Positions 35,232 through 45,200 of a stretch of 64,000 nucleotides of DNA are shown in pieces. Source of the DNA: Triangularia verruculosa. Its lineage: Eukaryota > Ascomycota > Sordariomycetes > Sordariales > Podosporaceae. The translations under genes and the position numbers were made by a program. Under the pieces are notes generated by a model that had not been told where the DNA came from, did no database searches, and saw nothing but the letters and a program-made list of their open reading frames with translations. Every line of letters begins with the position of its first letter. The stretch's first letter is position 1. The stretch spans positions 1 to 64,000 of the forward strand of contig MU863947.1 of the NCBI GenBank assembly GCA_033296885.1. The letters run 5' to 3'.

Positions 35232-36905
35232 ATGGCGTCCAGAGCACCCAATTCCGCCATCTCTTCCTCCCCATCAACTTCCACCTCGACCTCCTTCTCC
35301 AGACTCCAGACCATCGCCAACCACATGGCTCCCGCATCAATAACGAACTTCCCCGCCGAGGCTGTGCCTCAGGCCCCCGAAGACCCTCTCTTTGGGCTTA
35401 TGAGGGCCTACAAGGCGGACACAAGTCCCGACAAAGTCGATCTCGTACGTCAGAGCCACCACCTGTCTACGTCTCTCGAGGTGTTGGACACTGCTGACCA
35501 TTTTGATTCTAGGGAATCGGCGCGTACCGCGACGATAATGCCAAGCCGTGGGTTCTTCCAGTTGTCAAGAAGGTGTGTTACAGCCGATCATTTTGTTTGG
35601 TTATTCTTCTTTTCCCTGGCTTGCTTCACGTCACCGTTGTTGCTGCTTTCGCATTTAGCCGGGACGGGCGGGTTGCTTTTCCAAGCTCCCCGGCAGGGTA
35701 TCAACTTTAGCGCTGGTGCCCCGCCATCCCCGAGAATGCGGGCTTCCCCTCCACTACTCCCCCACACTGCCTCTCCAAGAGTCTAGACAACAGACGGCCA
35801 GTAAGCTAACAAGCCGGATCAACAGGCCGATGAAATCTTGCGCAACGACCCTGAAGCGAACCACGAATACCTCCCTATTGCCGGTCTTGCGTCGCTGACC
35901 AGCAAAGCTGCCGAGCTCCTCCTCGGCACCGGAGCCCCCGCCATTGCTGAGAAGCGTGTGGCTTCCGTACAAACCATCTCGGGAACCGGCGCCGTCCACT
36001 TGGGCGCTCTGTTCCTTGCCAAATTCTACAAACTTAATGGTGCCAACCGTACCCTCTACCTCAGCAACCCTACCTGGGCGAACCACCACCAGATCTTCAG
36101 CAATGTCGGTATCCCAATCGAGCAGTATCCCTACTTCGACAAGAAGACCAAGGGACTGGATTTCGAGGGCATGAAGGCCTCGCTCACCAATGCCCCTGAC
36201 CGCAGCATCATCCTTCTGCACGCCTGCGCTCACAATCCCACTGGCGTGGATCCCACCCCCGAGCAATGGCGTGAGATTGCTGAGCTCATGAGGGCGAAGA
36301 AGCACTTCCCCTTCTTTGACACGGCCTATCAGGGGTTCGCTTCAGGTGACTTGGACCGCGATGCCGGTGCTATCCGCTACTTTATCGAGCAGGGCTTCGA
36401 GCTCGTCATTGCTCAGTCGTTCGCCAAGAACTTTGGTCTCTATGGCCAACGTGCTGGCTGCTTCCACTACGTGGCTCCCCCATCACCAGACGCCGCCGAG
36501 GTCACGACCCGTGTTGCCTCCCAACTCGCCATCCTGCAGCGGTCAGAGATTAGCAACCCTCCCATCTACGGCGCCCGCATTGCCTCGATTGTGTTGAACG
36601 ACAAGGACCTGTTTGCCGAGTGGCAGGAGAATCTCCGCACCATGTCTGGCCGCATCATCACCATGCGCCAGGCACTGCGATCCAAGCTCGAGGAACTGGG
36701 CACACCCGGCCAGTGGAACCACATCACCGACCAGATCGGTATGTTTAGCTTCACCGGCTTGACCGAGGCCCAGGTCCAGAAGATCAGGTCGGACTTCCAC
36801 ATCTACATGACCAAGAACGGGCGAATCAGCATGGCTGGTTTGAATACCAAGAACGTCGAGTATGTGGCCAAGGCTATCGATAGTGTTGTCCGTGATTCGC
36901 AATAA
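35232..36905 (+). CDS. Aspartate aminotransferase
   Basis: 450 residues; exons 35232-35444, 35513-35572 and 35826-36905 (introns 68 and 253 nt). It is a PLP enzyme that exchanges the amino group between aspartate and 2-oxoglutarate. The sequence shows SNPTWANHH (Trp that stacks on PLP), HACAHNPTGVDPT, DTAYQGFASGDLDRD (Asp and Tyr of the cofactor pocket), the Schiff-base Lys in IAQSFAKNFGLYGQRAG and the substrate Arg in GRISMAGLN. The first 31 residues are rich in Ser, Thr and Arg and precede a second in-frame Met (35325). The long form could be mitochondrial and the short form cytosolic. The C-terminus (DSQ) is not a peroxisomal SKL-type signal. Intron 2 is long for this window; it contains no needed exon, since the join KK/ADEILRNDP is conserved. 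Confidence 0.95.
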
Positions 36906-37369
36906 GTAGAAGGTGCTTGTTGTCAAAGGTACACAAACGTCTCCGAGATGAACCAGCCTGCGTTGGCTGTTTGTGTAGCATGGATTTTCATTTGCATTGT
37001 TTTTTCTTCATTTTAAAAGGGATTCTCTGCCCAATAGGCGGGTTACGACATTTGTGTGTGTAGGTATCAAGAGGTTTCTAGGTACCTTGGTTTGCTTCTT
37101 TAGATGGGCTGAGCACAAGAGGTTGGGATGAAAAAAAATAAAGTGCTGTAGCACTATGGGAATACATGTGGGAAAATATGAATGATTATGTACTTGCGGA
37201 TAGATGGGAGCCACTCCTCTTACTCCATTAGAAACGGTCATGGAAATTCCAGACCACGTCCACTTCAGAAAAAAAATGATATTAATGTGAAATGATAAGA
37301 ACAGCCATTGATATGTACAATGTGACTTGAGCTTATTCAAAGGACATAACATACAGGTCACGGGAATAC
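36906..37369. other. Convergent intergenic region
   Basis: It holds the 3' UTRs of aspartate aminotransferase and the SNARE gene, with AATAAA near 37136-37141. No ORF is credible. Confidence 0.5.
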
Positions 37370-38589
37370 TTATATGATGAGGTCCCAGGTAATAAGCGTC
37401 GCGCATAACCCCAGAGAGGCATAAAAAGTGTACCGAGCAAAACTGCTCCTCTCAGTACTTTTCTTTAGCTCTTTGTTGCCCTTTCCAATGCCTTCCGTCG
37501 TGTCAAATGACTCGGCTACCAATTGGTCAATGTGAGCGGATTGGGCAGTAAGGTTGCCCACAAGTAGGTTTTGTAATTCGGCGATTTCGATAAGTGATTT
37601 TTCCGCAGTTCTGTTCATTGGGTTCAGTATTATTACATTGACTTTGAGAAGAAGCCTCTGCCATGATGAATAAACACTTACCTGACTTTATCCAGCGTAC
37701 TTTCATAGTGTTTGAGCATATCCTGGTTTCCCCTTTCAAACATTTGGATCTGGTCCGCGGTGAGATCATTATCCAGGCGTGATGGCTTCTGCCTTTGCTC
37801 CTCCTCCTCAGCGCTGCCGTGATTCGTATGACTCGCAACGGACCTCGTCCCGGTTGTTGTTGGCTCATTATTAGGGGTAAAACCTCCGCTGGGAGGAGCC
37901 CACGATGTCGAGAATTTGGCCGCCTTGGCCAAGACGCTCCTGTTCTTCTCCAACTCGCGCGCCAGGCGGGTCTCCATCATGCGCTGCTGCGTCCGTATCG
38001 TTTCCCGCAGCCGGGTTGAGAGATACCAAATGACGCTTTCCCGATGCACCTCCAGCTGATGCGCCGCCGCCTCTGCCGCTTCCTGCTCCCTGCTCTTGCC
38101 CAACATGGCCCCGCCGGCTGCCCAGGAGCCCAAGGCGCCCAGCCCGTGCGAGAAGCGCTTCTTTAGGAGCGCGGCCGCGGTGCTCTGGCGGAGCTTCTCT
38201 GCGTCCTCGAGGGCGCGGATGCGGGCGTTGAGATCGCGGATGGTCATCTTGGCGTTGGCGTCGATTTCTTCTCTGTCGCGGTCGGTGAGGAAGACGGGCT
38301 GCTGCTGCGCGGAGAAGCCATTGCGGAGGTGAATCTTGCGGGGGGCGGCGGTGGAAAGGTAGGCCTGTCGGAGGTTGCGGAGTTCGGTATGAAGGTGAGC
38401 GATGAGTGTGTTCTGTCTCTAGTGTTAGAAAGAGACGAACAGGAGGAGGGGGCTTCAGGGGGGTTGGAGACATACTATCCTGTGGGCTTCTTTCAGGAAC
38501 TCGTCGGCTGTGTCCAGGTTGAAAGATTTGGTTGGAGGGGCCTCGTGGCCCTTTAAAAGAGCGTTAAATGTCGTCGTGAGGTCTGCCAT
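37370..38589 (-). CDS. UFE1: Syntaxin-18/Ufe1-type Qa-SNARE of the ER
   Basis: 361 residues; minus-strand exons 38589-38476, 38412-37682 and 37610-37370 (introns 63 and 71 nt). It is a tail-anchored SNARE for retrograde Golgi-to-ER fusion. The N-terminus MADLTTTFNALLKGHEAP with FNLDTADEFLKEAHRI is the conserved syntaxin-18 start. A helical N-terminal domain (about residues 40-200) contains VHRESVIWYLSTRL. The SNARE helix runs from about residue 260 (DLTADQIQMFERGNQDMLKH) to 340, with the splice joining LDKVR to TAEKSLIEIAELQ, and the conserved AQSAHIDQLV segment. One C-terminal membrane segment (FYASLGLCATLITWDLII) ends the chain at the stop codon, as in tail-anchored proteins. The exon joins reproduce the family pattern. 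Confidence 0.92.
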
Positions 38590-39539
38590 GTTGACATAGC
38601 ACCCCTAGCTGCCGTGGGGGAGCAAGCTTTCGTCGTTTCGTTTGTATCTAACCCACTGCTAGCTGGTGATCGGGAACTGCTTGACGTGGCTTTGGCGTTT
38701 GCACAAATGACGAAGTTGGCCCAAGCTTCTGTGGCTTGCTCGCTGTGTCTCGGCAAGCCAAACCTTGCCAAGAGCCGAACATGGCGACCCACACTTCGGC
38801 TTGACCCCGGATTTTCGGACCACGATCGGCTGGTCATGGCTTTCTTCAACTCCCATCAAGGTGCTTCGTGAGCCTCCCCCTAACACCGTTCCTGGTCTTG
38901 TCTGAAACAACAACGGTGTTCATGCCTAGTTCTTCGCAGTCGGCCATTTTTGTAAATGGTGCCTTCAGTTGGTTTGCATGCAGTCTTCGATGAAGGCCCA
39001 ATAATGACGACAGATGATGGAGATGCTACTAGTCTTTCTAAGTGGCGGTCTTCGGTGCCGGGGCCGGCGGACTAACCCACGCCCCCAGAAGACATCCTTC
39101 CAGGGGCGATGGAACTACAAAGTAAAAGCTTAGTTATCTCCCTTGCAAATATGGGCCGAAACCGCAGTGTCCGCCTCACTTGACATATTTTCTTCGTCCA
39201 AGCTTGCCTTTGTGATGTACACACATTCGCCGGCCTCGGGAATAACAACGCCTTCTTTTGCCTCCTCCCCTTATCCGACAAGAAGCTCCAAGCTAATTAA
39301 GTGCTGTCTGCTGCAAGGCAACTGACCCTGTGCAGGCACCGTTTAACCTCTTTTGGTTTTCCGCCGTTCTGCAAGACGGGCCTATCTGTCGACCAGGTAA
39401 AGGAAAGACAGGTGGTGGAGTGTGTGATCGATCCATTGCTTGATGTGATCACTCTCTGTTTTTCCATGTCTCTCTTGACTGTTTTTCTCTCCTCCTCATC
39501 CTCACATTGCCACGGTGAGGCTCTGTCCCATCCAACAAT
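38590..39539. other. Divergent intergenic region
   Basis: It holds the promoters of the SNARE gene and the MFS transporter gene. Short ORFs on both strands have no protein character. Confidence 0.5.
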
Positions 39540-41245
39540 ATGGACTCCCCCCAGGACCCTCCACTTCAACGAGAGAGTGAAAAGCGCAACCCACAAGCTG
39601 CCGGCCATGGCCCGCAACAGGATAGCACCTCGAGCATTATCAACAACGACATGACATCTGGTTCCGATCCAGAGGCACTCACCCAGGTACCCAGTGGTCC
39701 AGTGTATAGCGTCTTTTCCAAGCGGACCAAACGATGGATCGTAACCATGATTGCTTTCTCAAGCTTTGTCTCACCGTAAGTCACCCAGTCGCTTTCAAGC
39801 GGCAAGATAAATATATCGAGGATAAAATAGTGAGCTAATGTACCGAATCAAGAATGACGGCGAACATATACTTCCCAGCCTTGGTCCCAATCGCCAGGGA
39901 CCTCGGCGTCTCGGTCAGTATGATCAACCTCACCCTGACCACTTACATGATCTTCCAAGCCATTGCCCCCACCCTCGTCGGTGACTTGGCAGACGCTGCC
40001 GGTAGGAGACCGGCGTTTCTGATATGCTTCACCATCTACATCTTTGCCAATCTCGGCCTAGCCCTGCAGAAAGACTATGCGGCCTTGCTGGTATTGAGAA
40101 TGGTGCAGAGCGCCGGCAGCAGCGGGACCGTGGCCCTGAGCTTTGCCGTGATCGCCGACGTTGCCGTCAGCGCCGAGAGGGGTAAATACATGGGCATCGT
40201 CGGCGCCGGCATCAACATCGGCCCTGCCCTCAGCCCCGTGTTCGGCGGTCTTCTTGCCGAGTACCTCGGCTGGCCGGCCATCTTCTGGTTCTGCATGATC
40301 TACGCCGCAGTCTGGATCGTACCGTATGCCCTGACGGTACCCGAGACATGCAGAAACGTGGTGGGGAACGGCTCGCTGCCCGCGCAGAGTTGGTGGAACA
40401 GGACGGCACTCGACTTGTGCTGTTATGATGCTCGGCGTCGGAAGAGCAGCAATGGAGCGTCGGCGAAGGAGGAGGAGGTTACCCCCACCACAAAGAAGCA
40501 AAAGTTGCGCTTCCCAAACCCATTCAACACCCTCAGAGTGGCGTTTGAGAAGGACCTTGCCCTCTTGCTCTTCTACGGCGCCTTGATATACCTGGTGTTC
40601 ATCCTCATCGCCGCAACCCTGTCCACCGAACTCGAGGCCATCTACCACTACAGCGACCTCCAGCTCGGCCTGTGCTACCTGCCCTACGGGGTGGGATGCT
40701 GCTTCGCCGCCGTCATGCAGGGTTACATCCTCGACAAGAACTACCGCCGGATGGCCCGCAAGATCGGCTTCACCATCGACTACAAGCGCGGCGACGATCT
40801 CCGAAACTTCCCAATAGAAGCGGCTCGCATCCTACCAGCCTGCCCATTTCTCTTTGCCGGGGTGGCAGCCGTCATCGCCTACGGCTGGGTCCTTCACTAT
40901 GAAACCCACGTCGCCGGGCCGCTGGTGCTGCTCTTCTTGATCGGGCTCTGCGTGACGGGATCCTTCTCGATCATGAACACCCTGCTTGTAGACTTGTACC
41001 CAGAGGCACCGGCCACTGCTGTCGCGGCCATGAACCTGGTCAGGTGCCTTTTCGGCGCCGGCGGGACGGCTGTGATAGATCACATGCTCACCACGATGGG
41101 CAGGGGCTGGACGTTCTCCTTCTGGGGACTCGTTCTCGTAGTCTTCTTCCCTACCCTCTGGGTCTTGACCAAATGGGGTCCCACGTGGCGAGAGGAGAGG
41201 AGGGTAAGGAAGCTGAAGAAAGAAGAGAAGGAGAATGGCGGTTGA
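39540..41245 (+). CDS. Major facilitator superfamily transporter, DHA1 (12-TM drug:H+ antiporter) type
   Basis: 542 residues; exons 39540-39775 and 39853-41245 (77 nt intron, GTAAGT donor, CAAG acceptor). The first 65 residues are a polar cytosolic tail. Twelve membrane segments follow; the intron falls inside segment 1 (FSSFVSP joined to MTANIYFPAL). Motif A is GDLADAAGRRPAF between segments 2 and 3, and the antiporter motif C is GAGINIGPALSPVFGG in segment 5. A charged central loop (KEEEVTPTTKKQK) separates the halves, and the tail is very basic. This fits plasma-membrane DHA1 exporters of drugs, organic acids or polyamines (QDR/DTR-like). The substrate cannot be named. No biosynthetic gene cluster surrounds it. 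AATAAA at 41390 follows. Confidence 0.88.
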
Positions 41246-41438
41246 ATCATCGACTTGAGCAAATCCCGCCAAGTGCGGACGGGAACTACACGCCCCCAGA
41301 GGGATGGCAGTATTTCATTTATATCACAGCATGATGGAGGGACCGACTTGGAGATTACCCAATATTCAATCGTAATCAAAAGATCGAAGAATAAATGACA
41401 AGGCCAGAGAAAGGGGCAGATAAAAAAGAAGAAAGGAT

Positions 41439-41444
41439 AAAAAA
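41439..41444 (-). terminator. Poly-T terminator of the tRNA-like gene
   Basis: Six consecutive T on the minus strand directly behind the cloverleaf, as expected for RNA polymerase III. Confidence 0.65.
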
Positions 41445-41447
41445 GAC

Positions 41448-41519
41448 TGCCAGAGCCGGGATTTGCACCCGAGTTTCCGCCTTGGAAGGGCGACGAGTTA
41501 ACTACTACTCCACTCAGGC
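41448..41519 (-). tRNA. tRNA-Gly(UCC)-like gene
   Basis: On the minus strand 72 nt fold as a full cloverleaf. The acceptor stem GCCTGAG/CTCTGGC has one T:T mismatch at pair 4. The D stem is GAGT/ACTC. The anticodon stem TCGCC/GGCGG has loop CTTCCAA, giving anticodon TCC. The T stem TCGGG/CCCGG has loop TGCAAAT, and A is the discriminator base. A run of six T follows 4 nt after the end (41444-41439), a good RNA polymerase III terminator. The A box and B box are present, but the B box has G in place of the second T of TTC. The acceptor mismatch and that change mean it may be a decayed copy. Confidence 0.7.
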
Positions 41520-42210
41520 TTGCACATTACACCACAGGCAAGTTCATCAGTATCGCTGCTGTTGTCGTTTGCTGCTGCCTCTTGCTGTCGGTTGTTTGGC
41601 TGATGTAAGGTATGTAGGCCTTGCTGGGGCCAGCTAGGAAGGAGCAACCGGGTGCTTGCTCATCCAAGAGTGGCTGGCCGGCAGCCATCAACACAGATTG
41701 GTCATCAGAGCAATCATGAATCTCAAGACTCAAGCATGATTCGAATAAAAGCTTGGTTGTTGTACATGAACGATTATATAGAAATAGTCGTCTCAACCAC
41801 AAAAAGCCCACAGAAATAGAAAATCATGACAAAAGACCAAACATATGCTGAATGATATTCTCCTCCTTCCACATAAAGACCTGCACGATGGAAACAATTC
41901 GATGATGAACCCAAGGCCTAAATGAGCCCAACTCAAGACCCAGGATGCATGTGCCGATGTCCAAACCCGAGCGCCACACTTCCATGAATACAAAGAGTGA
42001 ATGAACACAGGAGGGTGATATTGGCATGATCAAGACCCCAAATGGCAAAACAAAAAGAGCAGGCGTAACCCGAAACCAGACCAGTGATGAAATACTCCTC
42101 CACCCCAGCCAAACCCATCCGGCTTATCGTACTCAGCATTTCATATCGTCTTCAAAAAAACATTCACCATCAACCAATCATGTCTCATCACCCTCGTGTG
42201 CGTGCCATCA

Positions 42211-45200
42211 TTAATTCTTCCCAGCAAGTCTCTTCCACCACGAGCTCCTGGGCGTGGCGGCGTCAAACGTTGAGCTGCGTCTAGGATCGCGGCGCACGTC
42301 GCCGCCACTGCCATCCGAGCCCTTTTGGTATTCCCGCTCAGGGGGGTAACGGTGATCGCGCTCAGTCCGATCCCTCTCTCTCTCCCTCTCCCGCTCTCTT
42401 TCCTCCCGTCGCTTTCTCCTCCGCCTCTCCTCGTCAAGGTCTTCGGGAGTCATACCGCCATTCTCAAGAGGAGCCGCCTCGGCATATTTCGCCCGACGTC
42501 TCGCCCTCCGAGCCTCGCGGCGTGCCTCCTCCTCATCAATAATCACCTCCTCTACCGGAAGGGGCTGCTCCACCTCCTCGTCCTCCGGGGGAGGTGGTGC
42601 GTCTGAATGCTCCTTCACCCAGGACGACGTGCCCGAGTGCGGCCAGGAGCCGCCGGCATTTTCCCTTGCGTGCTGGTGTTGATTTGGGTATACCGAATTC
42701 TCAGCCGGGGGCTCCGATCTGTGTCGGCTATGTGAATGATGGCGTTCCTCTCTAGCTTGGGCCTCCTGAGCGGCCCGCCTTGCATCGCGACGACGGCGAC
42801 GCTCCTCTTCCTCCTGGTCGCGTGATGCGTACTCTTCGGGCGGATGGCTGCGATGGCGGCGGTGCTGACGCTCTTCATCGACAACCTCGCGTGCTGGCTC
42901 ATCTGGATGGTGACTGCGGCGCCGCTCGTGATGCCTCGTTGCACGACGGGCCTGAGCATCAGCCTCGGCAGCTTCTCTCTCTGCGCGTTGTCTGCGACGC
43001 TCGGCTCTGTCTGGATCTGGGTGTTCTGCATATCGCTTGTCGCTTTCTTCGCGAGCACGTTGAGCACGCCTCTCGGCGCGTCTGGCCTCCTTCTCTTCTT
43101 GCCTGCGGGCCTCGTCTTCTTCTTCTTGTCTCTTGCGTCGTCGACGGCGTTCTTCGTCTTTGGCGCGGCGGGCTTCTTCGGGTGCTTGATCACCCGCAGC
43201 CCTCTCTGCAGCCTCCTTCTCCGCTCGTCGGGCAGCGCGACGAGCAGCACGGCGTGCCTCCCGTTCAGCCTCTTCTTCTTCCACTCGTCTCCCAGCCTCG
43301 TCATCCGTCGTCGTGAAAGCAGTGCTCCGTCGGCGAGGCTCTGGGCGTGGATCCAAACGAGGGTCTGTTGAGCGTGAATCCATGCGGCTGGGATCAGACT
43401 TGCTTGTTTTCAAGCCACCAAAGAGCGAGGAGAATCCAGATTTCTTGTTGGCGCTCGAGCTCGAGCGCTTCAAGGGCGGTCGAGTAGGGATCGCATCCCC
43501 AGCGTCGACCATGACAATATCATCCTCCGGACGAGGAGGGTATTGCTGTTGCGGCCCGTCAGTATTCCGTCGGAGGGGGATCGACACCGGGGTTGTCCAA
43601 CTCACTCTCGATCGACGCCGTTCTGCCTTGTCTGGGCTGGGGGGAGTGGGATCAGCCATGACCACATCATCCTCCTCGTCGACAGCTGAGGCACCTGTTA
43701 GCAAAGCAGTTGACCTTTCAACCATATGTAATCTATCCTCACCCTTTCTACTGCGTCTACCGCTGGACCTTGAAATACCGAGGCCGACGCCTGCAGCAAG
43801 ACCGGCAGTACCACCAACACCAAGGATTTTGGCCGCCTTGGATGACATGTCCTCGGGTGGTGGGCTCATGATTCCACCAGACATTTCCACAGATTGCCTA
43901 CGTGAGCTCGGCTTGCTGCTTGACGTGTGTCGTTTCTCACGGCTTGACACGTTGCGGGAAATAGGCGGTGTACTGGCGAAGACGCTGGGGAAACGATTGG
44001 CCGGATTGTCCTTGGAGCGCACCCTGTCCATTTTTTCAGGCTTGTCATCCGAGCCGGAATCCCGAGAGGACGTCTTCTCAGCTTTGATAGCAGATGACGA
44101 CTTCTTTCTGGAGGAAGATTCTTTCTCTCTTTCTTTTTCCTTGCTCCTCGAAGACGATTTCTTTGGACTCTCTTCCTGAGGCGGGGGCGGGGGCGGCGGA
44201 GGAGGAGCAGCAGCAGCGGACCACATGTTCCAGGCTGAACCATCACGGTTGATTTTGGTTCGTTCCTTTTTGACGGAGCGTGGCATCGGAGGGGACATGG
44301 GTGACATGGGAGGAGGCGGCGGATCAGGCACGGCAGGCGGAGGTACCGGAACCGGAGGAGGAGGTGGTGGGTGAATGTCATCATCGACAACTTCGGGGGA
44401 GCTGGCTGCCCTCCTTGACCGTTTGCTGGTCTTCTTTTCTGGCGCCATGTCGATGATATCGACAATCTCATCATCGTCCTCTAAGTCCATGATATCGCGC
44501 CTTCGGGGGTGATCGTCGTGGTGATCTTCGTCGTCAAGCGGGAAGCCACCCATGAGGCCTCTATGGGTCGCGCGCGGATGATACGGGGCCGCTGCTGGCG
44601 GAGGGGACGGCGGGGCAGGAGGAGGCGGAGGAGCCGCAAAGGCCTCGACGTCGATGATGGCAGGCTCCGAACTTCTGCCCTTGGCCTTCTCTTTCCCCTT
44701 CTTGTCCTTGCTCCTCTTCTTCTTCCGGTCCTCCTTTGAGGGCACAACTTCAACTGGAGCGGGAGGGGGCGGTATGGTTCGGGGAGGGATTTCGTCGTTG
44801 GGCGCTTCGTACTCGTAGGGCTCGTACTGTTCGTAACCGCCGTATTTACCCCATGCTCCGCCCTTGGGGATATCGTCGTGATTATCGTGTTCCTCGTCGT
44901 AGATGGCGCCTGTGTCCTTCTCTTTGCCCTTATTATCGTTGTTATCGTGATGGGCGCCCGAGGGATCCTTATCTTCATCGGCCGCCTCAAATGCGCGCAT
45001 GCGATCGGCGATCTTGTTGCTTCTGGATTTCGTCGGCTTGGCCAGCTCGGGTGACGGCGAGGTTCCGGGCTCGGTGTGCCACACCGACTTGCCGCCAAAG
45101 GCACCCAAAGCTGACAGAATCTTGGATGACTCAGCATGGTTGCTACCTGTATGAATATCCGGTTCTGGTGGTTGCGGCGGGCTATCTACTGCCTGAGGCA

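Larger units (their letters stand above)
41246..42210. other. Intergenic region with a tRNA-like gene
   Basis: Apart from the tRNA-like gene at 41448-41519 and the MFS poly(A) signal, only 3' UTR sequence is seen. The segment 41800-42200 is probably the 3' UTR of the giant repeat gene. Confidence 0.5.

Noticed and set aside
39540..41245. MFS transporter as part of a secondary-metabolite cluster
   Set aside because: No polyketide synthase, peptide synthetase, terpene cyclase or tailoring enzyme is in the neighbourhood; the flanking genes are housekeeping genes.
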